DNA of 64,000 bases, from assembly GCA_021151825.1 (NCBI GenBank), contig JAGKWQ010000003.1, positions 186,001 through 250,000 on the forward strand, in the 5' to 3' direction. The stretch comes from Cellvibrionaceae bacterium (GTDB taxonomy: Bacteria; Pseudomonadota; Gammaproteobacteria; Pseudomonadales; Cellvibrionaceae). This document shows positions 33,782-43,974 of this stretch, one piece after another. The notes beneath the pieces were generated by a model that saw only the letters and a program-made list of their open reading frames with translations, searched no databases and was not told the origin of the DNA. Within the stretch, counting starts at the first letter, position 1. The number at the start of each line of letters is the position of its first letter. A program made the position numbers and the translations under genes.

Positions 33782-34588
33782 TTATGAAATTTTGGCCAGA
33801 TCCCATAAACGGTTCATTTCATCGATAGAAGTTTCCTCTAAAGGTCGACTCACATTTTCTTCGATAAAACTAAATCGCTGTTCGAATTTTTGGTTCGCTC
33901 GACGCAACGCTTGCTCAGGGTCAATCTTCATATAACGCGCAATATTCACTGCTGCGAACAACAAATCACCCAATTCTTCTTCCAGCGCCTGATGGTTACC
34001 CGAATCAAGCTCGGCTTCAACTTCCAGCAATTCTTCACGGACTTTGGCAATAGGCCCATAAACATCGCCCCAATCAAAACCAACACTGGCAGCGCGTTTT
34101 TGCAATTTTGCGGCGCGGCTGAGTGCTGGTAAATTCAGCGGGACATCGGCCAATAAACCTTGAGCGCCCTTGGCTTCACGCTCCTGCTGTTTAATGGCCT
34201 CCCAACGTGCCTTTACATCGCCCGGCAAGGTATGGCGATTATCGATGCGGCTTTGCAAAGTGCCTTCCGGAAATACGTGGGGATGACGACGAATTAATTT
34301 AGCGACCAGATCAGAAACAACGCCTGCAAATTCAAAGCGATGCTCTTCTTTCCCAAGCTGACTATAAAAAATAACCTGAAACAACAAATCACCCAACTCT
34401 TCTTTGAGGTGAACAAAATCCTGCTTTTCGATTGCATCGACAACCTCGTAAGCCTCTTCCAATGTTGAGGGTGCAATGCTGGCGTAATCTTGTTTAATGT
34501 CCCAGGGGCAACCGGATTCCGGATCGCGCAGCCGCGCCATGAGATAAAGCAAATCATCGATAGTGTATTGGTTCACAGCAAATTCCAT
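33782..34588 (-). CDS. mazG: Nucleoside triphosphate pyrophosphohydrolase MazG
   Basis: The protein has 268 residues from ATG 34588, preceded by GAGG; the frame's longer form from 34621 overlaps relA and is rejected. Two tandem MazG domains each show the metal-binding E-E-x-x-E motif: EEAYEVVDAI with LKEELGDLLFQVIFYS, and EELLEVEAEL with LEEELGDLLFAAVNIARY. The sequence CPWDIKQDY is a family hallmark. MazG hydrolyses (d)NTPs and can lower ppGpp in E. coli. It starts 7 bp after relA, so the enzyme that makes (p)ppGpp and one that can restrain it are co-transcribed. Confidence 0.96.
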   Translation of the reverse strand: MEFAVNQYTIDDLLYLMARLRDPESGCPWDIKQDYASIAPSTLEEAYEVVDAIEKQDFVHLKEELGDLLFQVIFYSQLGKEEHRFEFAGVVSDLVAKLIRRHPHVFPEGTLQSRIDNRHTLPGDVKARWEAIKQQEREAKGAQGLLADVPLNLPALSRAAKLQKRAASVGFDWGDVYGPIAKVREELLEVEAELDSGNHQALEEELGDLLFAAVNIARYMKIDPEQALRRANQKFEQRFSFIEENVSRPLEETSIDEMNRLWDLAKIS

Positions 34589-34595
34589 ATATGCC

Positions 34596-36836
34596 TCAAT
34601 GCTTACGGCGCGCAGAGGCAATGTTCGGCAATTGATTCAACTTGGTGAGTATGCGACTCAGTTCATCAAAACCGCGAATCTCCACGGTCACCTGCATATC
34701 CACCGTATTTTTGCGTTTGTCCGATAGCGTCTGCAAGGCAATGATATTAATGCGCTCCTGATCAAGCAGCGCCGTAATATCTTTCAACAATCCATAGCGG
34801 TCATAGGCTTCGATCACCACATCCACGGAATAGAAACTCTGCGGCGCATCGCCCCACTCGACTTTAATAATGCGCTGGGGCTCATCGGTTTGCAGTTGCA
34901 GGATATTCGAACAGTCCTGGCGATGGATAGAAACTCCCTTCCCAAGCGTGATATAACCCGTAATCGCATCCCCCGGCACCGGGTTACAGCAGTTGGCGAT
35001 TTGGGTAAGCAGATTGCCCACCCCCTCGATGTAGAAATCCGAATCTTTCTTCGGGCGCGGCGCTCGGGTTTTGAACGGAATTAACGGCTGCTGTGGATCG
35101 GCCTCATCAATTAATTTCTGGGCAGCATTTAATACCTGGCCGACACCAATATCGCTCGCCCCTACCGCTGCATACAAATCATCAAGCGAGTTGAAGCGCA
35201 GTTTTTTCGCGAGCTCTTCAAAGTCGAGATCCAATAATGCAAGCCGCTTGAATTCACGATCCAGTAATGCCTGGCCTTCCGCGATATTTTTATCCCGCGC
35301 CTGTTGCTTGAACCAGTGCTGGATTTTGGCACGCGCACGCGGCGTGTTCACATAACCCAATGCGGCATTCAGCCAATCGCGACTGGGCGATTCGAGCTTG
35401 CCGGTCAGGATTTCCACCTGGTCTGCATTGGTCAGATGATAGTTGAGCGGAACTATGCGGTTATTAACCTTTGCCCCACGGCAACGATGTCCAACATCAG
35501 TGTGGATTTTGTAAGCGAAATCGAGCGGTGTTGCGGTGCGCGGTAAATCCACCACATGTCCTTCGGGGGTAAACACGTAGATGCGATCCTGGTTAACCGA
35601 GCGCAAGTCGTCCTGCAATTGCGAACTATCGCCACCCAGCTCTTCATGCCATTCAAGCACCTGACGCAGCCAGGAGATTTTTTGCTCGTAAGCATCCTGG
35701 GTAGATTTGGTATCTGTGCCTTTATAGCGCCAGTGCGCACATACACCGAGCTCGGACTCTTCATGCATTTCCTGCGTGCGAATCTGGATTTCCAGCACTT
35801 TATTTTCCGGCCCCCACACGGCAGTGTGCAGCGAGCGATAGCCGTTTTCTTTAGGCGACGCAATGTAATCGTCAAATTCATGGGGGATGTTGCGCCAAAG
35901 GCTATGCACTATACCGAGGACGGTGTAACAGTCGCGAATCGTAGGAACCAGGATGCGCACAGCGCGAATGTCGTAAACCTGCGAAAAGGGAATACCTTTG
36001 CGCTGCATTTTTCGCCAGATGCTGTAAATGTGCTTCGCCCGCCCGCCAACGGCACCTTCAATATTCGCTTTTTTCAATTCGTCGCGTAGGCGCTTCAGCA
36101 GGTTGTCGATATATTCCTGCCGCGCCAAACGGCGCTCATCCAGCAATTTGGCAATGCGCTTGTAATCATCAGGTTGCAGGTAACGAAATGAAAGGTCTTC
36201 CAATTCCCATTTGATATGACCAATACCCAAACGATGGGCAAGGGGTGCATAAATATCGGCGACTTCCCGGGAAACCTGACGACGACGATCCGGGCTTGCA
36301 TTTTTTACCGACCGGATTGCGCAAGTACGCTCGGCCAGTTTAATCAGGGCGATGCGGACATCATCGACCATGGCAACCAGCATCTTGCGGATCTTCTCCG
36401 CCTGTTCGGTTGCCTGGGAACCAAGTACGCGTTCTTCTTCGTTGCGCTGGTAACTGATGGCCGCCATGCGCAACACACCTTTCACCAGCTTACCTACCGT
36501 TTCACCAAACTCGTCTTGCACGTCCTTGAGGCTGATTTTATGTTCACGCACCGCACGATAAAGAATAGCGGCGACCAATGCATCCTGATCCAATTGCAAA
36601 TCAGTCAGGATTTCTGCCATTTCAAGGCCAATGCGAAAACAGGAGAATTCTTCCCCCCAGTTGTGATCATCGTCAGCATGGATATCGACCAACGATAAAC
36701 TTTTTTCTGCGGCGCGGCGCAGCTCGGCACGGCTGGTTTCCACTTGCAGATGGGAGTGATTGAGCCGGTCGATCCAGGCATCTATGTCGACCTTGCCGTC
36801 AGCGGCTATGGGGTGATCTGCTCTGACTTTAACCAT
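34596..36836 (-). CDS. relA: (p)ppGpp synthetase RelA
   Basis: The protein has 746 residues. The pseudo-hydrolase domain has lost the catalytic HD pair: where SpoT has HDxVED this protein has LYRAVREHKI, so it is RelA-type, synthetase only. The synthetase domain shows YDIRAVRILVPT and ENGYRSLHTAVWGPENKVLEIQIRT; the TGS domain follows (VFTPEGHVVDLPRTATPLDFAYKIHTDVG), then Zn-finger-like NCCNPVPGDAITGYI with HRQDC, and a C-terminal ACT domain. It makes ppGpp on stalled ribosomes with uncharged tRNA. The operon is rlmD, then relA, then mazG. Confidence 0.98.
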   Translation of the reverse strand: MVKVRADHPIAADGKVDIDAWIDRLNHSHLQVETSRAELRRAAEKSLSLVDIHADDDHNWGEEFSCFRIGLEMAEILTDLQLDQDALVAAILYRAVREHKISLKDVQDEFGETVGKLVKGVLRMAAISYQRNEEERVLGSQATEQAEKIRKMLVAMVDDVRIALIKLAERTCAIRSVKNASPDRRRQVSREVADIYAPLAHRLGIGHIKWELEDLSFRYLQPDDYKRIAKLLDERRLARQEYIDNLLKRLRDELKKANIEGAVGGRAKHIYSIWRKMQRKGIPFSQVYDIRAVRILVPTIRDCYTVLGIVHSLWRNIPHEFDDYIASPKENGYRSLHTAVWGPENKVLEIQIRTQEMHEESELGVCAHWRYKGTDTKSTQDAYEQKISWLRQVLEWHEELGGDSSQLQDDLRSVNQDRIYVFTPEGHVVDLPRTATPLDFAYKIHTDVGHRCRGAKVNNRIVPLNYHLTNADQVEILTGKLESPSRDWLNAALGYVNTPRARAKIQHWFKQQARDKNIAEGQALLDREFKRLALLDLDFEELAKKLRFNSLDDLYAAVGASDIGVGQVLNAAQKLIDEADPQQPLIPFKTRAPRPKKDSDFYIEGVGNLLTQIANCCNPVPGDAITGYITLGKGVSIHRQDCSNILQLQTDEPQRIIKVEWGDAPQSFYSVDVVIEAYDRYGLLKDITALLDQERINIIALQTLSDKRKNTVDMQVTVEIRGFDELSRILTKLNQLPNIASARRKH

Positions 36837-36927
36837 AACGTCTACTTCAATAATTCGGGGGTTGTTTTATTTTTCTGGTTTTTATTGCTGGCATTCAAAT
36901 GAGAATTTAGATGCCATAACAAGCCAA

Positions 36928-38439
36928 TCACTTAAGCAAAAACAACGCCATTGACTCTACGTGGCTAGTGTGGGGAAACATATCCAATACCCCGGCAGCG
37001 TCCAATTGGTAACCTGCTTCTGCCAAAATTGCTGCATCGCGCGCCAGAGTGGCCGGGTTGCAACTGACGTAGACAATCCGCCTGGGGGAAAGTTGCTTCG
37101 CCTCAACCCACTGTTTTATGGTCGTTACCACTTCTTTTGCACCATCGCGGGGCGGGTCGAGCAAAATTGCAGCAATTTCATGTTCTTTGCCGCCGGCCAG
37201 CCGCTGCCATTGAGTATGGGTCATATCAGCCAAGTTAGCGGCAATAAATTTTACGTTGGCAATTCCCAGGCGCTCCGCATTTTCACGGCCACGTAACACC
37301 ATCGGCTCTACCGCCTCAATGCCTATTACTTCGCGGCAAGATTGCGCCATCGGCAACGTGAAATTGCCAATACCGCAGAACAAATCCAATACGCGTTCAT
37401 GAGATTGCAGATTTAGTAGTGCCAATGCCTGAGCCACCATCTGCTCATTCACACGCGGATTCACCTGGGTAAAATCTTGCGGATGAAAATGTAATTGCAA
37501 TTTATCTACCGAATAATTCAACCGCGGATTGCAAGCATTACCATCCACATCCGTCAACCCGATATTGCCATTCGGTTCGAGCCACATAGTGCATTGGTAT
37601 TGTTGTGAAAATTTTTTGAGATTATGCAAATCCTGTTCAGATAATTTTTTGATATGCCGCAAAATTACCGCTGATTCATCATTGCCGCGCACCAGTTCGA
37701 TATGAGTCACTACTTTAGCCGAATGCAATTCCAACCAGGATTGCAGCGGTTTAATCAACGCGTTTAATTCCGGCGCCAGTACCAAACAATGCTGAACCGC
37801 GGCAATCGTTTTACTCTGCTGTTGGCGAAAACCGAGGCTCACACTGCCATCATTTTCATACCACACACCTAAGCGTGCGCGATTGCGATACTCCGTATCA
37901 GCAACACTTACGGCAGGCAAAATACGTGTTGGAGTTACCTTGCCCCAATGTTGCAATTGTTGAATTAACGCGTGTTGTTTAAGTGCAATTTGCGCGTCGG
38001 GTTTTACATGCTGTAACTGGCAACCACCGCATTCATGATAATGCACACAAGGCGGCTCGATTCGATCAGCAGATGCATCGATAATTTGATCAACACGCGC
38101 CTCAATAAATCGCGGATGCTCTTCGACCAAACGCGCACTCACACGCTCGCCAGGTAATGCACCTTGAATAAATAACGTTTTACCATCCAGATTGGTTAAA
38201 CCACGGCCATCGTGGCTCCAGCGCTCAATAGTAAATTCACCCATGCGTTTATTAATTTGCGGCAGAATTTTTTCTGCCGCACGCGGGGCACTCATCCGTG
38301 GTGCATCATCGCGAACGAAAACCGGCTCGCCCGCTTTTTTCGGACGCGGTTTTTTTCCGAGCAAACTTCCGCCAGTACGTTTACTGCTACCGGAGTTGCC
38401 GCTTTTACTGTTGCCACTTTTACCACTGCGATTGGTCAT
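36928..38439 (-). CDS. rlmD: 23S rRNA (uracil-1939-C5)-methyltransferase RlmD
   Basis: The protein has 503 residues from ATG 38439, preceded by AGAAGG; an upstream ATG (38457) has no ribosome-binding site. The first 50 residues form a basic, low-complexity S/G/N/K tail. Then come a TRAM domain (about 65-125), the four-Cys Fe-S site (CVHYHECGGCQLQH, completed by a later Cys in AAVQHC), the SAM motif VLDLFCGIGNFTLPMA and the catalytic Cys in YVSCNPATLARD. It makes m5U1939 in 23S rRNA. It is the first gene of the relA-mazG operon. Confidence 0.96.
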   Translation of the reverse strand: MTNRSGKSGNSKSGNSGSSKRTGGSLLGKKPRPKKAGEPVFVRDDAPRMSAPRAAEKILPQINKRMGEFTIERWSHDGRGLTNLDGKTLFIQGALPGERVSARLVEEHPRFIEARVDQIIDASADRIEPPCVHYHECGGCQLQHVKPDAQIALKQHALIQQLQHWGKVTPTRILPAVSVADTEYRNRARLGVWYENDGSVSLGFRQQQSKTIAAVQHCLVLAPELNALIKPLQSWLELHSAKVVTHIELVRGNDESAVILRHIKKLSEQDLHNLKKFSQQYQCTMWLEPNGNIGLTDVDGNACNPRLNYSVDKLQLHFHPQDFTQVNPRVNEQMVAQALALLNLQSHERVLDLFCGIGNFTLPMAQSCREVIGIEAVEPMVLRGRENAERLGIANVKFIAANLADMTHTQWQRLAGGKEHEIAAILLDPPRDGAKEVVTTIKQWVEAKQLSPRRIVYVSCNPATLARDAAILAEAGYQLDAAGVLDMFPHTSHVESMALFLLK

Positions 38440-38503
38440 TAAACCTTCTCTGTACATCTATTAACGAACATTAGCTAAAAGGCTCCTGTACAAAGTACAA
38501 AAG

Positions 38504-39961
38504 TTATTTACCGAGTTGCGCATCCATCCATTGATACCGAGCCCGCTGCCAGCGAATCATTTCTTTCACTTCTGCGTCATAACTGCCAGTTCCGCCATGT
38601 GTGCCATGGATAATCCAGGGCGCAAAATCGGTAACCGACCAGATGGTGTAATTTTTTGCCTGCTGTTTTTCTAACCATGTTGCACGTGCGTCAGCATAAA
38701 TAAACAATAATTCAAATTTACCTTCAGCTTTCAGGGCTTGCCAGCGCGCTTTCACTTTGGCTTCAAAAGCAGGATCCTCAAATAAGCGCTTAAACCATGA
38801 CGAATTGCGAATATGCCAATTATAGGTTTTATCAACATCGTTATAACCGGCATTACCAAATGACAAATCAAAATCCCATACCGGACCAAAAAATAATTTT
38901 CCACCTCGCTTTTTGTATACAAACGCACTCGCTGTAGCACCATCCGGATTTTTAAATAATTCATTAATAATGTAGTAGTTAACAACGGAATCTACATCAA
39001 TGAACGCAGCATAACCTTTAGTGGTATCTTTAAAATCACTACCAAATAATGCCGCTTCCGTATCTGCAAAATATTTCTGGATATATTCACGCTGGGCCGA
39101 CCAGGCAGGATCAAGTAAAGTTTCCGGGCTCTGCAAGCAAAATGGGTCCATACCATAGTTTGAATCAATGCAGAAATCGATCTGGCGATTAATATTTTCG
39201 CCATTGACACAGAAAGATTCATAAGAGTTATTCTTGCAAAAATCCTTGTGATAACGAAAATCAATTTCCATTAAGTAACCACCAGTGATTTTTTCCGCAT
39301 CGATATCCGTCACTTTCATTTCCGGGATATTCACGCGGTCTTTGGCCACTCGAATATGTTCTACCAATTGGTAAACACCTTTATATGCGCCGTTCAGACT
39401 CACTTCTACGTATTGCGCGCGCGGTGTGTATTCCATTCCTGTGCTCTTGCTAAACATAAAGGCAATGTCATTGCGCATTAATGTCTTATCGGCGTAATTT
39501 GCCAGCAGCACCCAATGCTTACTCGCCGGCATTCCCAATAGCGATGTAGAGTTGGTTAATTTTAAACGGTAAGGCTTTTTATCCCAGGACCAGGTGGAGT
39601 TACCGCGCCCACGAATTTCCATCGTGCCGCTGGCTTGCTCAACATCAGTGCCCTCTAACGAGAATTGTCCGGTAACATAATTTTCTTTGGAAACAATAGG
39701 CGCTGCACCATCGGTAGTAATCGATAATTTCGGCAGGGTTTCAGCTGTTCCCTTGGGAAACTCTGCAGGTATTGCAAGGCTGCTAGAACTTGATGACACG
39801 ACAGCCTGTGAGGAGTCGCTTGCCTTGGAAGACAAACTTACCGTAGAGGAAACCGTTGCCGGCGATGAGGTTCCACTACCTTTGTTGCCCGAACCTGAAC
39901 CTCCACAAGCGCCCATTAGTAACGCAGAAACAATCACTAAAATCCGAATAACTACCGACAT
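38504..39961 (-). CDS. CotH-kinase family lipoprotein with serine-rich linker
   Basis: The protein has 485 residues. A signal peptide ends in lipobox LLMGAC (Cys 19), followed by a Gly/Ser linker of about 45 residues with a six-serine run, then a CotH-kinase domain from about residue 75: MEIRGRGNSTWSWDKKPYRLKL, HWVLLANYADKTLMRNDIAF, YKGVYQLVEHIRVAKDRVNI and the presumed metal-binding FGPVWDFDLSFGNAGYND. CotH proteins are atypical kinases; the Bacillus protein phosphorylates spore-coat proteins, and secreted bacterial members act on unknown extracellular targets. It is inserted between rlmD and cysM, which I remember as near neighbours in Pseudomonas. The linker resembles those on cellulases of this lineage. 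Confidence 0.88.
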   Translation of the reverse strand: MSVVIRILVIVSALLMGACGGSGSGNKGSGTSSPATVSSTVSLSSKASDSSQAVVSSSSSSLAIPAEFPKGTAETLPKLSITTDGAAPIVSKENYVTGQFSLEGTDVEQASGTMEIRGRGNSTWSWDKKPYRLKLTNSTSLLGMPASKHWVLLANYADKTLMRNDIAFMFSKSTGMEYTPRAQYVEVSLNGAYKGVYQLVEHIRVAKDRVNIPEMKVTDIDAEKITGGYLMEIDFRYHKDFCKNNSYESFCVNGENINRQIDFCIDSNYGMDPFCLQSPETLLDPAWSAQREYIQKYFADTEAALFGSDFKDTTKGYAAFIDVDSVVNYYIINELFKNPDGATASAFVYKKRGGKLFFGPVWDFDLSFGNAGYNDVDKTYNWHIRNSSWFKRLFEDPAFEAKVKARWQALKAEGKFELLFIYADARATWLEKQQAKNYTIWSVTDFAPWIIHGTHGGTGSYDAEVKEMIRWQRARYQWMDAQLGK

Positions 39962-40025
39962 AAAATCTCCTGATTCATTATTGTTGATTACGTTTTTATC
40001 GTTGTATGTGTGGAAAAATATTTAC

Positions 40026-40916
40026 TTAAACATTGAACAAACCTGAGGACAAATAACGATCCCCGCGATCACAAATAATCGCAACTATTACCGCATTTTC
40101 TACTTGCTGACTAAGCTCTAACGCCGCAGCCACTGCGCCACCCGATGAAACACCGCAGAAAATTCCTTCTTTACGGGCTAGCTCACGCATAGTGTCTTCT
40201 GCAAGTTGCTGGGGCATGCTTACTATGCCGTCCACACGATCACGCTCATATATTTTAGGCAGGTACGCTTCTGGCCAGCGACGAATGCCGGGAATTTGCG
40301 CCCCTTCCGAAGGTTGCAAACCAATAATCTGGATTGCCGGATTTTTCTCTTTGAGAAAACGCGAGGTCCCCATAATAGTTCCGGTAGTTCCCATTGAGCT
40401 AACAAAATGAGTGATGGTACCGCCGGTCTGCTGCCAAAGCTCTGGCCCCGTGGTGGTGTAATGGGCGAGCGGATTATCGGGATTACCAAATTGATCCAAC
40501 ACAATGCCCTTGCCTTCTGCTTGCATTTGCAATGCAAGGTCGCGCGCGCCTTCCATACCGGATTCTTTGGAAACCAGAATCAACTCTGCGCCGTAGGCAG
40601 CCATAGAGGCTTTGCGTTCAGCGGTAGAGTTGTCAGGCATAATTAAAATAATGCGATAGCCTTTAATCGCCGCCACCATCGCCAGCGCAATGCCAGTATT
40701 GCCACTGGTAGCTTCAATCAGGGTATCACCAGGTTTAATATCGCCACGCAATTCAGCGCGGGTAATCATGGACAACGCAGGGCGGTCTTTAACCGAGCCG
40801 GCAGGGTTATTCCCTTCCAGTTTCACCAATACATTATTGGTCGTAGCGCCCGGCAGGCGTTGCAAGCGCACTAATGGAGTGTTGCCAACAAACGCGTCAA
40901 TTGTAGGGAAATCCAT
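40026..40916 (-). CDS. cysM: Cysteine synthase B (O-acetylserine sulfhydrylase)
   Basis: The protein has 296 residues. The PLP lysine is K43 in NPAGSVKDRPAL; the substrate loop is IEATSGNTGIALAM, the PLP-phosphate loop ends in the TTGTIMGTSR segment, and SSGGAV binds the pyridine nitrogen. It makes cysteine from O-acetylserine with sulfide or thiosulfate; the B type is distinguished by length and by this chromosomal location beside gacS. It diverges from the kinase gene at 41167. Confidence 0.96.
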   Translation of the reverse strand: MDFPTIDAFVGNTPLVRLQRLPGATTNNVLVKLEGNNPAGSVKDRPALSMITRAELRGDIKPGDTLIEATSGNTGIALAMVAAIKGYRIILIMPDNSTAERKASMAAYGAELILVSKESGMEGARDLALQMQAEGKGIVLDQFGNPDNPLAHYTTTGPELWQQTGGTITHFVSSMGTTGTIMGTSRFLKEKNPAIQIIGLQPSEGAQIPGIRRWPEAYLPKIYERDRVDGIVSMPQQLAEDTMRELARKEGIFCGVSSGGAVAAALELSQQVENAVIVAIICDRGDRYLSSGLFNV

Positions 40917-41166
40917 AAATGCCTCAGTCAGTGGATCTGATGCCCATCAACTGCACTTATACTGGTATAGGCAGATCAATTAGTGGGCTGGTTGCGCATG
41001 CGCGCGCGAGGCGGCTATTCTACCTGTGATCACTCGCCCCTGCGAACACTTGGCTATACTCGCCGTGACCTTATCAACAGGTTTATCCAATAACCAGCCA
41101 GGCGCGTCTCAATAACGGCTTTTCTATCAACGCCCTTTCAGCAAAAAAGGAACAAGGCATCCAGCC

Positions 41167-43974
41167 ATGAACAAACGCAATAGTATTAAGTCCGATGTAT
41201 GGCGCCTGATATTTATCCCTTCCATCAGTATTATTATTTTCATCGCGGTGAGCCTGACGTATTTGTGCATTTCCCAGGTTGATAAATTTATCGATTTACG
41301 CGGCGGCATCCTCGCCAAAAAAACCGCGCATTTATTGCACAAACCGATGCTGGAGAATAATCGTGAGTTAGTGCAGAACATCATGGATGCCTCGCTGGAA
41401 GAACCTTACATCCGTGCGATTCACGCCTACTATGCAGACAAGGATCAAACCTTCCATAGCGGTCCGCAATTTATGGAAACCCATGATTCAGGCGAGCCGA
41501 ATATGATTCAGCCACTGGAGCGAAAAACCTATCGCACCCTGCGCTTTTCGCACCCACTAGTTAACCTTGAAAACAAAAATCCTGTTGGCTGGGTTGAAAT
41601 TGAATTGCTAGCTGCGCCTTATGCAGTAGTTCGCTATGAAGCGATTGTATTGACGATTGCATTAACTATTTTATGTTTGATCATTGGTGCCTATTTTGCG
41701 ATTTCACTTTACTACCGCATTACTGATCCTCTCGACCATATTAAAAATATTGTTCATGCACTCGCACGCGGTCGATTAAGCGAACGGGTTGCGCAGCAAA
41801 GTTCCAGTGAGTTTTTTGGTCTCGCAGAAGCCATTAATACCATGGCGGATTACATGGAAGCGGCACAAACTGATATGCAAGGCCATATCGATCATGCAAT
41901 CGAAGATTTGCGCGAGACACTGGAAACCATTGAAATCCAAAACGTTGAACTCGATTTAGCGCGTAAGGAAGCATTGGAAGCCAGCCGGGTTAAGTCCGAA
42001 TTCCTTGCCAATACCAGCCATGAAATTCGCACACCGTTAAATGGAATTCTTGGTTTTATCAACCTTGCGTTAAAAACCGAGTTAAATGAACAACAACGTG
42101 AATATATGGAAACTATTCGCGACTCGGCACAAAACCTGTTGACGGTTATTAACGGCATTCTCGATTTCTCCAAAATTGAATCGGGCAAATTAACGCTGGA
42201 TTATGCGCCCCTTCCCATTCGTCAAAGCATTGATGAAGTGCTGCATATACTTGCGCCGGATGCCCACGAAAAAAATCTTGAATTAATAAATTATATTGAG
42301 CCATCTATTCCCAAAAATTTGCTCGGCGATGCGCTTCGCTTTAAACAAGTATTATCGAATTTAGTTACCAACGCGATCAAATACAGTAATAGCGGCAACA
42401 TCATTGTTGATATCAGTGTACTGCAAAGACAAGAAACCCAAATTACGTTAAAGGTATGCGTAAGCGATGAAGGAATCGGTTTAAGCCGTGAAGAACAAGA
42501 TCAATTATTTAGCCCGTTCAATCAAGCCGATACATCCATTACACGCGAGCATGAAGGAACCGGGCTTGGCCTTGCGATTTGCAAGGGCTTGGTAGAACGG
42601 ATGCATGGCGAAATCGGTGTGGTCAGCGAACCAGAACAAGGTTCTACCTTCTGGTTTACCGCGCGCCTCGGCATCGACAAACGTCAACCATCCGTTAGCC
42701 AGCTAGCCAATCTTAGCGATTACCGGATTTTGCTCTGTGGAGAAAATCCGGCATCACTCAAACAAATAGATAATTTATTGCATGAGTGGAATGGCAACAC
42801 CCAAAACATTCCCGCCATTCATGATTGCTTCCCGATTTTGCGCAACGCACGCAACAGCAATAATAATTTTGATTTATTAATTCTGGATATCGCACCCAAC
42901 GAGCGAAAAATTCCCCCCGTGTTATTGAACAATCTTGCCGAACAATTGCACATGGAATTCAGTTGTACGCTGATTGTGTGTTGTACACCAGCACATCAAC
43001 GATTATTCCGCAATCATTCGGATAAATCACAAGTACTCTTTATCAATAAGCCTATCGCTTACGATTCGCTGCTGCAAACACTCGGAAGACAATTGGACTT
43101 GCATATTAAGGATATGCGTGAACAGGAAGATGAAGAATTACTTGGTCCGAGCATTTCAGTATTACTAGTAGACGATAATCCGGCCAACCTGCAATTGGCT
43201 TCAGAATTATTACGTGGATTAAATACGCAAGTCACTCAAGCCAATAATGGTCCACAAGCAATTGATGTCTGTAAAGAAAATGAATTCGATGTAATTTTTA
43301 TGGACATCCAAATGCCAGGCATGGATGGTATGGAAGCAACACGCCACATTCGCATGCTGGAACAAGGTAAACGTCGCACACCAATTATTGCATTAACGGC
43401 ACACACCATCACCGAGCAAAAAGCAGAATTATTAATTGCCGGAATGGATGATTGCATCAGCAAACCTGTTAATGAAAGCCAGCTGGCACATATCATTAAT
43501 CGTTGGGCTAGCCTTTCCGGTAAAAAAGAAGTTGTCGTGCAACCGGAAGAGAAATTGATTACCAATACCCGGGAAACTATTCCTACTGAGGATCTTACCG
43601 GCTCGGTTGATATTCAACTGTGTCTCAAGCTCGCCAATCACAAGCCAGCGCTCGCACGGGACATGCTAAGCATGTTATTAGCGGGTCTCGAAGCCGAAAA
43701 AGAACAAATCAACCAAACTTTGAATGCCAAACAATATGAAGATGTGGAAGAGTTAGTGCACCGACTCTATGGTAGCAGTTGTTATTGTGGCGTACCGCGC
43801 TTAAAACATATTAGCGGTTTACTGGATAAATTATTTCAAAGCAAACAGTATGAACAAGCCCATAGTGCGATTCCAGCACTCAACCATGCATTGGACGATT
43901 TAATTAATTGGGGGCGGGATAAAAATATCGACGCACTGTTTGGACTTGAACCCAACGCCCCGCAAACTAATTAA
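41167..43974 (+). CDS. gacS: BarA/GacS hybrid sensor histidine kinase
   Basis: The protein has 935 residues. Order: transmembrane helix 14-37, periplasmic domain about 38-155, second helix about 157-182, HAMP about 183-235, HisKA with H285 in NTSHEIRTPLNGILG, HATPase (LSNLVTNAIKYSNSG, EGTGLGLAICKGLVE), a degenerate receiver-like stretch at 515-640, a receiver with D713 in IFMDIQMPGMDG, and an HPt domain with H865 in LVHRLYGSSC. This is the tripartite BarA/GacS layout, expected to phosphorylate a GacA/UvrY regulator that drives small RNAs of the Csr/Rsm system. The cognate regulator is not in the window. It ends in an 8-bp convergent overlap with recO. Confidence 0.95.
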   Translation: MNKRNSIKSDVWRLIFIPSISIIIFIAVSLTYLCISQVDKFIDLRGGILAKKTAHLLHKPMLENNRELVQNIMDASLEEPYIRAIHAYYADKDQTFHSGPQFMETHDSGEPNMIQPLERKTYRTLRFSHPLVNLENKNPVGWVEIELLAAPYAVVRYEAIVLTIALTILCLIIGAYFAISLYYRITDPLDHIKNIVHALARGRLSERVAQQSSSEFFGLAEAINTMADYMEAAQTDMQGHIDHAIEDLRETLETIEIQNVELDLARKEALEASRVKSEFLANTSHEIRTPLNGILGFINLALKTELNEQQREYMETIRDSAQNLLTVINGILDFSKIESGKLTLDYAPLPIRQSIDEVLHILAPDAHEKNLELINYIEPSIPKNLLGDALRFKQVLSNLVTNAIKYSNSGNIIVDISVLQRQETQITLKVCVSDEGIGLSREEQDQLFSPFNQADTSITREHEGTGLGLAICKGLVERMHGEIGVVSEPEQGSTFWFTARLGIDKRQPSVSQLANLSDYRILLCGENPASLKQIDNLLHEWNGNTQNIPAIHDCFPILRNARNSNNNFDLLILDIAPNERKIPPVLLNNLAEQLHMEFSCTLIVCCTPAHQRLFRNHSDKSQVLFINKPIAYDSLLQTLGRQLDLHIKDMREQEDEELLGPSISVLLVDDNPANLQLASELLRGLNTQVTQANNGPQAIDVCKENEFDVIFMDIQMPGMDGMEATRHIRMLEQGKRRTPIIALTAHTITEQKAELLIAGMDDCISKPVNESQLAHIINRWASLSGKKEVVVQPEEKLITNTRETIPTEDLTGSVDIQLCLKLANHKPALARDMLSMLLAGLEAEKEQINQTLNAKQYEDVEELVHRLYGSSCYCGVPRLKHISGLLDKLFQSKQYEQAHSAIPALNHALDDLINWGRDKNIDALFGLEPNAPQTN

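Noticed and set aside
35556..36089. 177-codon ORF opposite relA
   Set aside because: A shadow of relA with no signals of its own.
34596..36836. Bifunctional SpoT/Rel rather than RelA
   Set aside because: The HD hydrolase residues are missing; a SpoT-type hydrolase must be elsewhere.
40993..41008. Alternating GC tract between cysM and gacS, considered as Z-DNA or a regulatory site
   Set aside because: Too short and not tied to any promoter element I can see.
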